Below are positions 27,366-35,286 of a DNA stretch of 64,000 nucleotides, one piece after another. Every line of letters starts with the position of its first letter. Positions within the stretch are counted from its first letter, which is position 1. The translations under genes and the position numbers were made by a program. The notes below the pieces were generated by a model that searched no databases, was not told the DNA's origin, and saw only the letters and a list, made by a program, of their open reading frames with translations. Source of the DNA: Limiplasma pullistercoris (GTDB taxonomy: Bacteria; Bacillota; Clostridia; Christensenellales; Aristaeellaceae); the NCBI GenBank assembly GCA_018715165.1, contig DVMC01000066.1, positions 17,107-81,106 of the forward strand, read 5' to 3'.

Positions 27366-29189
27366 TTATTCCACTGTGACGCTCTTGGCCAGGTTGCGCG
27401 GCTTATCCACGTCGCAGCCGCGCGCCACCGCCATGCAATAGGCGAACAGCTGGAGCGGGATCACCGCCAGCAGGGGCGCGAGCAGATCGTACGCATCCGG
27501 AACGGTAATTACCTCGTCCACCTGCCCGCATACCTTCGCGGCGAGGCTTTCGCGGCACACGGCCACGACCTGCGCGCCGCGCGCGGCCACCTCGCGCAGG
27601 TTGCTCATGGTCTTTTCCAAAAGAGCGGGCTGGGTGATGGCGGCCACCACCAGCCTTCCTTCCTTGAGCAGGGCGATGGGACCGTGCTTGAGCTCGCCCG
27701 CGGCGTAGGCCTCGCTGAAGATGTAGCTGACCTCCTTGAGCTTGAGCGCCGCTTCCATGCACAGGGCGTAATCCAGCCCGCGCCCCACGAAAAACACATG
27801 CCGCTTTTGGCTGAGCATGCTGGTGAGGCGCTGGAGCTGCTCCTCCACGCCAAGCGCCTGCTCGGCCTTGCGGGGCAAGGCGGAAAGCTCCTCCCTGAGC
27901 TGCGTTGCGCGCTCCGGGCTGATCTGCCCGCGCAGGTCCGCCAACGCCACGGCCAGCATCACCATCAGTTCGGCCTGGGTGATGTACGCCTTGGTGCTGG
28001 CCACGGCAATCTCCGGGCCCGCATAGGTGTAGAGGGTGTTTTCCTCCCCCACCTCGCGCGTGATGGTCGAGCCCACCACGTTGCACACCGCCATCACCCG
28101 CGCGCCCCGGCGCTTGGCCTCGCGCAGGGCGGCCAGGGTATCGGCAGTTTCTCCGCTCTGCGATACGGCGATGAACAGCTCGTTTTCCCCCACGATGGGG
28201 TCGCGATAGCGGTATTCGCTGGCGATCTCGGCCTCCACGGGCACGCGCGCCAGCCGCTCGATGGCATACTTGCCCACCATGCCCGCGTGATACGCCGTGC
28301 CGCACGCAACGATGCTGATCTTGCGAAGCGCGCGCGCCTCCTCGCGCGTGATGGGCAGCCAGTCATATCCGGCCGCCCTGGGGGTGAAGGTGCTTTGCAG
28401 GGCCGTGGGCTGCTCATGAATCTCCTTGAGCATGTAGTGGGCATATCCGCCCTTTTCGGCGCTGGAAAGGTCCCAGTCCACATGGAACACCGCATGCTGA
28501 CGGGTCTTGCCGTAGGCGTCGTACACGCTCACGCCGCGGCGGTCCAGCACGCCGATCTCCCGGTCCTGCAGGAAAATCACGTCGCGCGTATGGCTGAGCA
28601 GCGCCGGAATATCCGACGCAATGAAGCCCTCCCCGTCCCTGGCGCCAATGACCAGCGGGCTGTCGTTGCGCGCGCAGTAGAGCACGTCCGGCTCCTGGTC
28701 GCAGATCACGCCCAGGGCGTAGCTGCCCTCCAGCATGCCCATGGCGCGGATGAGCGCGCGGCGCATATCGCCCTCGTAAAGGTGATTGAGCAGATGGGCG
28801 ATCACCTCGGTGTCCGTCTGGCTGACGAAGCGCGCGCCGGTGCTCTCCAGGTACCGGCGCAGGGATTCATGGTTTTCGATGATGCCGTTGTGCACCACCG
28901 CGATGCCGCCCTTGACGTCCGTATGGGGATGGGCGTTGAGGTCGCTGGGTTCGCCGTGCGTGGCCCAGCGCGTGTGGCCGATGCCGATCACGCCCTCCAC
29001 CGGGCTTTGGTCAAGCAGGTTTTTGAGGTTTTCCAGCCTGCCCTTGGCCTTGCGCACGTTGATGCGCCCCTCCGGCCCGATCACCGCCACGCCTGCGCTG
29101 TCGTAGCCCCGATAGGAAAGCCTCTCCAGTCCCTCAACAAGAACGGGAGAGGCCTGCTTGCTTCCGATATAGCCGACGATTCCGCACAT
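27366..29189 (-). CDS. glmS: Glutamine-fructose-6-phosphate aminotransferase (isomerizing)
   Basis: A 607-residue enzyme making glucosamine-6-phosphate from fructose-6-phosphate and glutamine, the first step to UDP-GlcNAc for peptidoglycan. The N-terminal class II glutaminase starts MCGIVGYIGS with Cys2 as the nucleophile after Met removal and RGYDSAGVAV. Two SIS isomerase domains carry SQSGETADTLAAL and the C-terminal DKPRNLAKSVTVE. GGAGG lies 9 nt upstream. It is normal in length. The short leader has no room for a glmS ribozyme, unlike many Bacillota. A promoter overlaps the end of spoIIQ. Confidence 0.97.
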   Translation of the reverse strand: MCGIVGYIGSKQASPVLVEGLERLSYRGYDSAGVAVIGPEGRINVRKAKGRLENLKNLLDQSPVEGVIGIGHTRWATHGEPSDLNAHPHTDVKGGIAVVHNGIIENHESLRRYLESTGARFVSQTDTEVIAHLLNHLYEGDMRRALIRAMGMLEGSYALGVICDQEPDVLYCARNDSPLVIGARDGEGFIASDIPALLSHTRDVIFLQDREIGVLDRRGVSVYDAYGKTRQHAVFHVDWDLSSAEKGGYAHYMLKEIHEQPTALQSTFTPRAAGYDWLPITREEARALRKISIVACGTAYHAGMVGKYAIERLARVPVEAEIASEYRYRDPIVGENELFIAVSQSGETADTLAALREAKRRGARVMAVCNVVGSTITREVGEENTLYTYAGPEIAVASTKAYITQAELMVMLAVALADLRGQISPERATQLREELSALPRKAEQALGVEEQLQRLTSMLSQKRHVFFVGRGLDYALCMEAALKLKEVSYIFSEAYAAGELKHGPIALLKEGRLVVAAITQPALLEKTMSNLREVAARGAQVVAVCRESLAAKVCGQVDEVITVPDAYDLLAPLLAVIPLQLFAYCMAVARGCDVDKPRNLAKSVTVE

Positions 29190-29228
29190 GCCTGATGCCT
29201 CCGTCTTAAATGTTATGAAACGTATTGA

Positions 29229-29257
29229 AATGTATCACATTGTATCTTCATTGTCAA
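29229..29257 (-). promoter_or_regulatory. Sigma-A promoter of glmS overlapping the 3' end of spoIIQ
   Basis: On the minus strand TTGACA (rc at 29252-29257), 17 nt and TACATT (rc at 29229-29234). The -35 lies inside spoIIQ coding sequence. The leader would be about 33 nt. Confidence 0.65.
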
Positions 29258-29957
29258 CCCCCAAAAATACGGCGATTGGGTCCACCGGCCGGCCGTCCTT
29301 CCAGATTTCCAGGTGCAGGTGCGGCTCCGCGTCGCTTTCGGCCAGCACGCCGTTGCCCGCATGGCCGATGGTCTGGCCCTGCGCCACGGGGTCGCCCGCG
29401 CGCACGTAGTCCGCGCTGCTCAACCCCGCGTACACGCTCTGGTAGCCGTCCTCATGGGTGATGCGCACGCACAGACCCAGCTGGTTATCCTCCCACACGG
29501 CATCCACGACGCCCGCGCCGCAGGCCTTGACCACCTCGCCGTATGCCACGAGCAGGTCGATGCCGGGATGAACCTGCCAGACGTCGGTTTTGGAAAAGTA
29601 CTGCGGCTCCGTCACGGAGAAGCCGCGGTCGGTAAAGCCGCTCACCGGCTGGGAAAAGCGCAAAGGCGCCTGCGTGGGTACGGCCAACTGGCTCGCGCCG
29701 CGGCTTTCCACCAGGGCCTTGGCGTCGCTCAAGGTCTGCGCCCCCTGCGAACCGCCCGCGGCCAGCGCCTCCTCGCCCGTATCCGCCGCGGCGGGCGGCT
29801 CCTCCCATTGATCGCGCAGCTGAAAGGTGTAGAGCGCGCTGAGCAGGATCACCAGCACGCACACCGCCAGCACGATGTAGAAGCCCTGCTTCTCCATCAG
29901 GCGGTCGTAGCGGGCATAGACCCGACGCAGCCCCTCCAGAAAGCGATTGTTCTGCAT
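29235..29957 (-). CDS. spoIIQ: SpoIIQ-like M23 (LytM-fold) engulfment protein
   Basis: A 240-residue membrane-anchored LytM-fold protein. SpoIIQ is a forespore protein that pairs with SpoIIIAH across the septum during engulfment. There is one transmembrane segment at about 27-46, a linker, and a C-terminal M23 domain with zinc ligands H130 and D134 (HPGIDL) and H213/H215 (HLHLE). The usual catalytic histidine of YxHLS is Gly178 (VYAGLS), so hydrolase activity is doubtful. Assignment to SpoIIQ rests on spoIID immediately upstream, the order known from C. difficile and B. subtilis. Start at 29957 is 6 nt from GGAGGG; ATG 29963 abuts it. Confidence 0.83.
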   Translation of the reverse strand: MQNNRFLEGLRRVYARYDRLMEKQGFYIVLAVCVLVILLSALYTFQLRDQWEEPPAAADTGEEALAAGGSQGAQTLSDAKALVESRGASQLAVPTQAPLRFSQPVSGFTDRGFSVTEPQYFSKTDVWQVHPGIDLLVAYGEVVKACGAGVVDAVWEDNQLGLCVRITHEDGYQSVYAGLSSADYVRAGDPVAQGQTIGHAGNGVLAESDAEPHLHLEIWKDGRPVDPIAVFLGVDNEDTM

Positions 29958-29963
29958 ACACAT

Positions 29964-29991
29964 CCCTCCGGGCATAGGTTGGCCCGGAGGG
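29964..29991 (-). promoter_or_regulatory. Hairpin sequestering the spoIIQ ribosome binding site
   Basis: A perfect 10-bp inverted repeat, CCCTCCGGGC and GCCCGGAGGG around 8 nt, lies between the spoIID stop and spoIIQ start. On the mRNA the downstream arm contains the GGAGGG Shine-Dalgarno of spoIIQ. No T-run follows, so translational control or coupling to spoIID is more likely than termination. This is inference from structure. Confidence 0.5.
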
Positions 29992-30008
29992 AGACATGCT
30001 ATGCGGTT

Positions 30009-31121
30009 TCAGCGTTTTTCAACCGCAACGCCGGGATAGTAATGGGTGAGGATGGCACGGTAATCCGCCCCGTCGGCCGCCATGCTGTTGGCCCCGGCCT
30101 GGCTCATCCCCACGCCGTGCCCATATCCCCGCTGATGGAAGGTGGCGCCGCTTCCGTCCATGGACAGCGTAAACCAGGTGCTCCGCAGCCCCAGCGCCTG
30201 CCGGAAGGCCGTGGCTTCCACCTCCCTGCCGCCCACCAGCATGGCTGCCACGCGGCCGGTATCCGTATAGCCCGCCACCGCAAGGGTGCGCTCCACCTCA
30301 TCCGCAGTCAGCTCCAGCCCGAACGCCTCTCCCAGCGAAGCGGCCATTTCATCAAAGGTGAAAAACGTATCCTCCAGAAAGCCCAGCGCGCCCTCCTCCC
30401 CGGCGCTCTCCACGCTGACCAGATAGGGCAGCGCCTCTGAAAACACCGTCTGCGCCGCCTCTGTGCGCCCGCCGCTGATGGCATGGTACATCACCGTGAT
30501 GGGTTGGCCGCCGTAGGTGACCAGCTCGTCCCTGGTGGCGGCAACCGCCTCCAGCACGCGGTCGCGGTAGGCGGTATATTCCTCGCCCCACAGTTCGCGG
30601 CACTGGGCAGGGGTGGCGTATCCCTGGCAGTGCGCGCTGTCGGTGCAGATGTCCGCACCCGCGTGGAGCGCGCATCCGCCGTTCTCCACCTGCCATATCG
30701 CGCGTGTGCGCGCGGCCACCGCCTGCGCCTTGAGCGCCTCCAGATGATAGGCGGCGGGCATCTCTGCCGCCACCACGCCGCAAACGTAGCTTTCCAGCTC
30801 CATCTCCGCCACGCGCCCCTCATCGGCCAGATAGACCGAGATCATCTGCCGCTCCTCGCCATTCATCAGCCGGTCCAGCGCCTGGCCTTCCTCCCCCATG
30901 GCCTCCTCGCGGATGGTCTGGGCCTGCGCCTCCTGCGCGCCCGGCAGCCACAGCCGCAAAATGCGCACGAGCCGCGTGGGCAGCAGCACCCGCGCCTGCC
31001 ACAGAGGGGTCTGGATGTCCTCCAGCTGCGGCCCCGTCAGGGGCGCACCCACCATTCTCCACATCAGTGCCAGCGCCAGCAGCGCGGCGGACAGCCATAC
31101 CGGCGGATAGCCATGCCTCAT
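30009..31121 (-). CDS. spoIID: Stage II sporulation protein D
   Basis: A 370-residue membrane-anchored lytic transglycosylase. SpoIID cleaves glycan strands stripped by SpoIIP and drives engulfment. There is an N-terminal transmembrane segment (WLSAALLALALMWRM) and a SpoIID/LytB domain with LESYVCGVVAAEMPAAYHLEALKAQAVAARTR (catalytic Glu in AAEMP), AISGGRTEAA and a C-terminal GHGVGMSQAGA. ATG 31121 is supported by GGAGGG 7 nt upstream; the reading frame is open further but without family similarity. spoIIQ follows 51 nt downstream. Confidence 0.93.
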   Translation of the reverse strand: MRHGYPPVWLSAALLALALMWRMVGAPLTGPQLEDIQTPLWQARVLLPTRLVRILRLWLPGAQEAQAQTIREEAMGEEGQALDRLMNGEERQMISVYLADEGRVAEMELESYVCGVVAAEMPAAYHLEALKAQAVAARTRAIWQVENGGCALHAGADICTDSAHCQGYATPAQCRELWGEEYTAYRDRVLEAVAATRDELVTYGGQPITVMYHAISGGRTEAAQTVFSEALPYLVSVESAGEEGALGFLEDTFFTFDEMAASLGEAFGLELTADEVERTLAVAGYTDTGRVAAMLVGGREVEATAFRQALGLRSTWFTLSMDGSGATFHQRGYGHGVGMSQAGANSMAADGADYRAILTHYYPGVAVEKR

Positions 31122-31178
31122 ACTGCATCCCTCCGCGGCAGGATATGCGCGTTTTTTTCCCTCCATGACCAGCAGGGA

Positions 31179-31207
31179 TTGCCATTGGTGCTTCGTTTTT
31201 ATACAAT
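31179..31207 (+). promoter_or_regulatory. Sigma-A promoter of the D-Ala-D-Ala carboxypeptidase gene
   Basis: TTGCCA (31179-31184), 17 nt and TACAAT (31202-31207). The start at about 31214 leaves a leader of about 32 nt. It diverges from spoIID. Confidence 0.65.
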
Positions 31208-31245
31208 GGAGCCATGCCTGATAGCGGGAAGGAGTCGAACGAAAG

Positions 31246-32601
31246 ATGAAACGGTTGCTTGCGCTGCTTTTGCTCCTGACGGTAGCGTTCTGCGCCCCAG
31301 CCGCGGCGGAAACGGCGCGCCGTCCGCTCGCCTCCGGCGACACGGGCGAAGCGGTGGCGGAATTGCAGCAGCGCCTCCAGGACCTCGGCCTGTCCACGGG
31401 CGAGGCCGACGGCATCTACGGCAAGCAGACCGCCGCCGGGGTCACAGAGGCACAGCGCCTCCTGGCCGCCGCCGGATATGACGTAGCCCAGACCGGTGAG
31501 GCCGATGCGGATACCCTGGCGCTTTTGTTCGATCCGGAGGCGGAGGCCACGCTGCGCACCCTGCGGCTGGGCAGTCAGGGTGACCGCGTGCGTCAGCTGC
31601 AAAGCCGGCTAATTGATCTCAAGCTCCTCTCCGACGATGCGGACGGCGTCTATGGCAACAATACCGAAGCCGCCGTGAGGCTGTTCCAGCAGCGCATGAT
31701 TCAGCTGGGCCTGACCGGACTTACGCTGGACGGCGTAGCCACGCCGGGCCTGGTGGACCTGATGATGAGCGACCTGAGCGTATACGGCTTCGAGGCGCCC
31801 ATCTACTTTGACGAAAGCGCTCCCCTGGCGCTGAGCGAGGACGACCTGTATGCCAAGGCCTGCATCGTGATGGAGGCATCCACAGGAACCGTGCTGTTTT
31901 CCCACGAAGCCGATACGCAGCTCTATCCCGCCAGCACCACCAAGATCATGACCCTGCTGCTGGCTTTGGAGCGCGGCGGACTGGAGGAGGAAATCACCAT
32001 TCCCGCCTGCGCGGCGGACGTGCCCAAGGACAGCTCGCTGGTGCCCGTGTATGAGGGCGAACAGATGACCATGCTGGATCTGTTGTATGGCCTGATGATC
32101 CGTTCCGGCAACGACGCGGCCAACGCTGTGGCCGAGCTGTGCGCCGGCAGCGTGGAGGCCTTTGTGGCCCGCATGAACGCCCGCGCCCATGAGCTGGGCA
32201 TGACCGGCACCCACTTCGTCAACCCCCACGGCTACCACGATCCGGAGCACTACACCACTGCGCGTGACCTGGCGATCCTCACCCGGCAGGGGTTGACCGA
32301 CCCCACCTTCTGCCAGATCGTCACCTGCCTGCGCTATACGCTTCCTGCGACCTCCAAGCGGGAGCCGCTGGTCATCGAAAACGCCTATGAAATTTTTAAG
32401 CCCGACTCGCCCTACTATATCGAGGGCGCGGCGGGCGTCAAGAGCGGATATACGTCAAAGGCGGGCTTCTGCTACGTAGGCGCGGCGCAGCGAAACGGTC
32501 AAACCTTGATCGCCGTCATTCTGGACGCCCCCACGCGCAACCGCGCCTGGACCGATTTGAAAAGGCTGTTTGCCTATGGCTTTGCGTTTCTGGCGTCCTA
32601 A
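31246..32601 (+). CDS. D-alanyl-D-alanine carboxypeptidase with two peptidoglycan-binding domains
   Basis: A 451-residue secreted serine peptidase (S11, DacF/DacB type) that trims the terminal D-Ala of peptidoglycan stem peptides. A signal peptide (MKRLLALLLLLTVAFCAPAAAE) is followed by two PG_binding_1 repeats at about 25-85 and 100-165 (each with ELQQRLQDLGL or QLQSRLIDLKL and DGIYGKQT or DGVYGNNT). The catalytic domain has S230-T-T-K233, S287-G-N289 and K399-S-G. The C-terminal DUF1958-like membrane-binding domain of classical DacA is absent. AAGGAG is 11 nt from the ATG. It sits beside spoIID/spoIIQ, so a sporulation role is plausible. Confidence 0.92.
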   Translation: MKRLLALLLLLTVAFCAPAAAETARRPLASGDTGEAVAELQQRLQDLGLSTGEADGIYGKQTAAGVTEAQRLLAAAGYDVAQTGEADADTLALLFDPEAEATLRTLRLGSQGDRVRQLQSRLIDLKLLSDDADGVYGNNTEAAVRLFQQRMIQLGLTGLTLDGVATPGLVDLMMSDLSVYGFEAPIYFDESAPLALSEDDLYAKACIVMEASTGTVLFSHEADTQLYPASTTKIMTLLLALERGGLEEEITIPACAADVPKDSSLVPVYEGEQMTMLDLLYGLMIRSGNDAANAVAELCAGSVEAFVARMNARAHELGMTGTHFVNPHGYHDPEHYTTARDLAILTRQGLTDPTFCQIVTCLRYTLPATSKREPLVIENAYEIFKPDSPYYIEGAAGVKSGYTSKAGFCYVGAAQRNGQTLIAVILDAPTRNRAWTDLKRLFAYGFAFLAS

Positions 32602-34004
32602 CGGGCTGCCAGCGCGCCTGCGCATTTCCCCGGCATGGCCGGGGCTTTTTTTGCGTCCGCCTCACGAGCGGCCGCCAGCCGGCGCATGGCCCAGGCATAG
32701 GCGGGGAAGAGGAACAGATCCGCCGCCACCCACGCGGCCGGACTAGCCGTGCATACGGCGATATAGCCGAACGTGGGCACCATCACCACGCCCACGATCA
32801 CGCGGGCGGCCATTTCCAACACGCCGGCAAACACGGCCTGCCGCGTAAAGCCCAGCCCCTGAATCAGGAAGCGCACGATGTTGACAAAGGCCAACGGGAT
32901 ATACGCGGCCGAGTTCACCGTCAAAAACAGGGCGGCATTGGCCATCACCTGGGTTTCTCCAGCGTCCATGAACATCTCGGAAAGGGGCCCGCCGAACATC
33001 GACAGCACCGCAAAGGCCGCCAGCGAATACACAATGCCGATGGCCGAGCAGCTCTTGAGTCCCTTGCCGATGCGCTCCAGCCTGCCCGCGCCCACGTTCT
33101 GGCCGCCGTAGGTGGCCATGGTGCTGCCCAGCGCGTCAAAGGGGCAGCAGAACAGCTGGCTGACCTTGCTGCCCGCCGCCACGCTGGCCACATAGCTGGA
33201 GCCCAGCAGGTTGACCGACGCCTGCAGCACGATGGAGCCGATGGCCGTGATGGAATACTGCAGTCCCGTGGGCACGCCCATACCGATGAGCCGTTGCACG
33301 CAAGCCCTGTCAAACCGCCAGTCCTGCCGGGTAAAAATGAGCATGTCGCAGTGGCGGATATAGCGGACGCACAGAAGCGAGGAAACCGCCTGTGAGATCA
33401 CCGTGGCCCACGCCGCGCCCTCCACGCCCATGCCGAAGGCCAGGATGAAGAGCAGATCCAGCGCCACGTTGAGCAGCGAGCAGATCACCAGGTAGATCAC
33501 CGGCGTGCGCGAATCGCCCAAAGAGCGGATGATGCTGAACAGCACGTTGTAGACAAACACCACCGGGATGCCCAGAAAGATCACAAAGATATAGGCGAAA
33601 GCGTTGTCCACGATATCTGCGGGGGTGTTCATCCAGCCCAGCAGCGGGCGGCACAGCGTGCACACCGCCGCTGTCATGACCAGCGAAAAAGTGACAGCCA
33701 GCAGGATGGCGTTGACCACGAAGCGCTTGAGGCCGGGATAGTCCCGCTCGCCGAATTTCTGCGCCACCGGGATGGCGAAGCCGTTGCACACGCCGATGCA
33801 GAATCCCAGCACCAGAAAGCTAAGCGAGCCCGTGGAGCCCACGCCCGCCAGCGCCTTCACGCCCAGAAACTTGCCCACCACAATGGTGTCCACCATGTTG
33901 TACACCTGCTGAAACAGCAGGCCGAACAGCAGCGGAAAGAAGAATTCTACAACGCGCCGCATGGGCGAGCCTTCTGTCATGTCCCGGGCGAGCGTTCCGG
34001 CCAT
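32598..34004 (-). CDS. MATE family efflux transporter
   Basis: A 468-residue polytopic transporter with about twelve hydrophobic segments. The MATE signature is at the start: PLLFGLLFQQVYNMVDTIVVGKFLGVKALAGVGSTG, with a second-half counterpart GLQYSITAIGSIVLQASVNLLG. MATE pumps export drugs or metabolites using Na+ or H+ gradients. ATG 34004 is chosen because AAAGGAGG lies 7-8 nt upstream. Its last codons contain, antisense, the terminator of the convergent carboxypeptidase gene, and the two stop codons overlap. Substrate unknown. Confidence 0.93.
   Translation of the reverse strand: MAGTLARDMTEGSPMRRVVEFFFPLLFGLLFQQVYNMVDTIVVGKFLGVKALAGVGSTGSLSFLVLGFCIGVCNGFAIPVAQKFGERDYPGLKRFVVNAILLAVTFSLVMTAAVCTLCRPLLGWMNTPADIVDNAFAYIFVIFLGIPVVFVYNVLFSIIRSLGDSRTPVIYLVICSLLNVALDLLFILAFGMGVEGAAWATVISQAVSSLLCVRYIRHCDMLIFTRQDWRFDRACVQRLIGMGVPTGLQYSITAIGSIVLQASVNLLGSSYVASVAAGSKVSQLFCCPFDALGSTMATYGGQNVGAGRLERIGKGLKSCSAIGIVYSLAAFAVLSMFGGPLSEMFMDAGETQVMANAALFLTVNSAAYIPLAFVNIVRFLIQGLGFTRQAVFAGVLEMAARVIVGVVMVPTFGYIAVCTASPAAWVAADLFLFPAYAWAMRRLAAAREADAKKAPAMPGKCAGALAAR
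32628..32652 (+). terminator. Intrinsic terminator of the carboxypeptidase gene, inside the MATE 3' end
   Basis: CCCCGGC-ATG-GCCGGGG stem-loop followed by C and seven T (32646-32652), 27 nt after the stop. The same bases encode the C-terminus of the MATE protein on the other strand. Confidence 0.8.
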
Positions 34005-34046
34005 ACTGGTAGCCTCCTTTGCCAAATCGTAGTCGTACAGGCGCAC

Positions 34047-34110
34047 AGTATACGCCGGTCAGCGTCGATTTGCAAGGGTTTTTTTCAAGAAAATACGCTT
34101 TTTTGCAAAT
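34047..34110 (-). promoter_or_regulatory. Sigma-A promoter of the MATE gene with flanking inverted repeat
   Basis: On the minus strand TTGCAA (34070-34075), 17 nt and TATACT (rc at 34047-34052). ATTTGCAA (34068-34075), covering the -35, recurs inverted as TTGCAAAT at 34103-34110. The pair could be binding sites for a regulator; none is coded adjacent. Confidence 0.55.
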
Positions 34111-34274
34111 GCTACGCCCAAGGCTCCGCCATGGGAAGAATACAGGTCATTTTTGGTATGATTCTTTCCATATTCTAACTTTGTAATCAATGTAAATCCA
34201 TCGTTATGCACAAACCAACCATGCCCAAAATCCATCCTATATTGTAAAGCAGATACAAAAGGGAGGGCATGCGA

Positions 34275-35276
34275 ATGCGGCGCATCGCTTTGTTTACGTG
34301 TACGCTTTGGCTGATGCTGACCGTCTGCGCGGCGCAGGCGGACGAGGTGGTGGTCACCCTGGGAGGCGACTGCGTGCTGGGTACGCGCGAGGAATGGAAA
34401 AACGACGCCGAAACCTTTGACACCATGATTGCCGAAAAGGGCTTTGACTGGTGCTTTGCGAGAATTGCGGAGCCGTTCCTGACCGACGACATCAGCCTGA
34501 TCAATCTGGAAACCGTACTGCAAAGCCATTCCGAGGGCCACGACCGCGGCAAGGAATTCACCTTTCGCGGCGACCCGTCCTACACCGGCATCCTCAAAGC
34601 GGCGGGCATCGAGCAGGTAAACATCGCCAACAACCACTACATCGACTTCGGCGGCAGCGGGCGCGAGAGCACGCGCGCGGCGCTGGAGGCCGCGGAGATT
34701 GGTTTCAGCGGCTATACCTACCGCTCGGTGGTGGAGGTGAACGGCTACCGCATCGGCTTCGCAGGATGCCGCGAAACGGTGTATCTGGACCGCAAGGCGC
34801 CCGTGTACAACGATCTGGAGGCGCTCAGGGAAGCGGGCTGCGACGCGATCATCTATTCCTTTCACTGGGGCAAGGAATACAGCCCCACCCACAATCAGAC
34901 CCAGCGCCGCATGGCGGACTACGCCATCGAGCATGGGGCGGACATCGTGGTGGGCACCCATCCGCACTGTGTGCAGGGAGTGGAGCACCGGCGCGGAAGC
35001 CTGATTCTGTGGAGCCTGGGAAACCTGGTGTTCGGCGGCACACACGAGATGACTACCTTCGACGCGGTGGTGGCGCAGGTATCGCTCTGCTTTGAGGACG
35101 GGGCCTATCAGGGCGCGAAGCTGCGGCTTTTGCCGGTACTCACCTCCAGCGCGCGGCCGGAAAACAACTTTCAGCCCGAATGGGCCGAGGGAGAGGACTA
35201 CGAGCGCATCATGGGCCTGATTCAGGATGACAGCGAAATGGAGATCGAGTCGGAGATGTGGTTCCCGGCGGGCTGA
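34275..35276 (+). CDS. CapA family (PgsA-like) secreted metallophosphoesterase-fold protein
   Basis: A 333-residue exported protein of the CapA/PGA_cap family (PF09587). The signal peptide is MRRIALFTCTLWLMLTVCAAQA. Family motifs in order are VTLGGDCVLGT, SLINLETVLQ, NIANNHYIDFG, IYSFHWGKEYSP, VVGTHPHCVQGVE and WSLGNLVFGG; the Asp, Asn and His residues are expected metal ligands. In Bacillus, CapA takes part in poly-gamma-glutamate export, but most clostridial members stand alone with unknown roles; no capB or capC is nearby. ATG 34275 is 7 nt from GGAGGG, while ATG 34269 is only 1 nt away. Confidence 0.88.
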   Translation: MRRIALFTCTLWLMLTVCAAQADEVVVTLGGDCVLGTREEWKNDAETFDTMIAEKGFDWCFARIAEPFLTDDISLINLETVLQSHSEGHDRGKEFTFRGDPSYTGILKAAGIEQVNIANNHYIDFGGSGRESTRAALEAAEIGFSGYTYRSVVEVNGYRIGFAGCRETVYLDRKAPVYNDLEALREAGCDAIIYSFHWGKEYSPTHNQTQRRMADYAIEHGADIVVGTHPHCVQGVEHRRGSLILWSLGNLVFGGTHEMTTFDAVVAQVSLCFEDGAYQGAKLRLLPVLTSSARPENNFQPEWAEGEDYERIMGLIQDDSEMEIESEMWFPAG

Positions 35277-35286
35277 CGCGGGCCGC

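Noticed and set aside
29190..29234. glmS ribozyme
   Set aside because: The space between spoIIQ and glmS is only 45 nt, far too short for the ribozyme.
34140..34262. Promoter for capA in the AT-rich gap
   Set aside because: TATATT and TTGTAA words occur but none has a partner at 16-18 nt spacing; not called.
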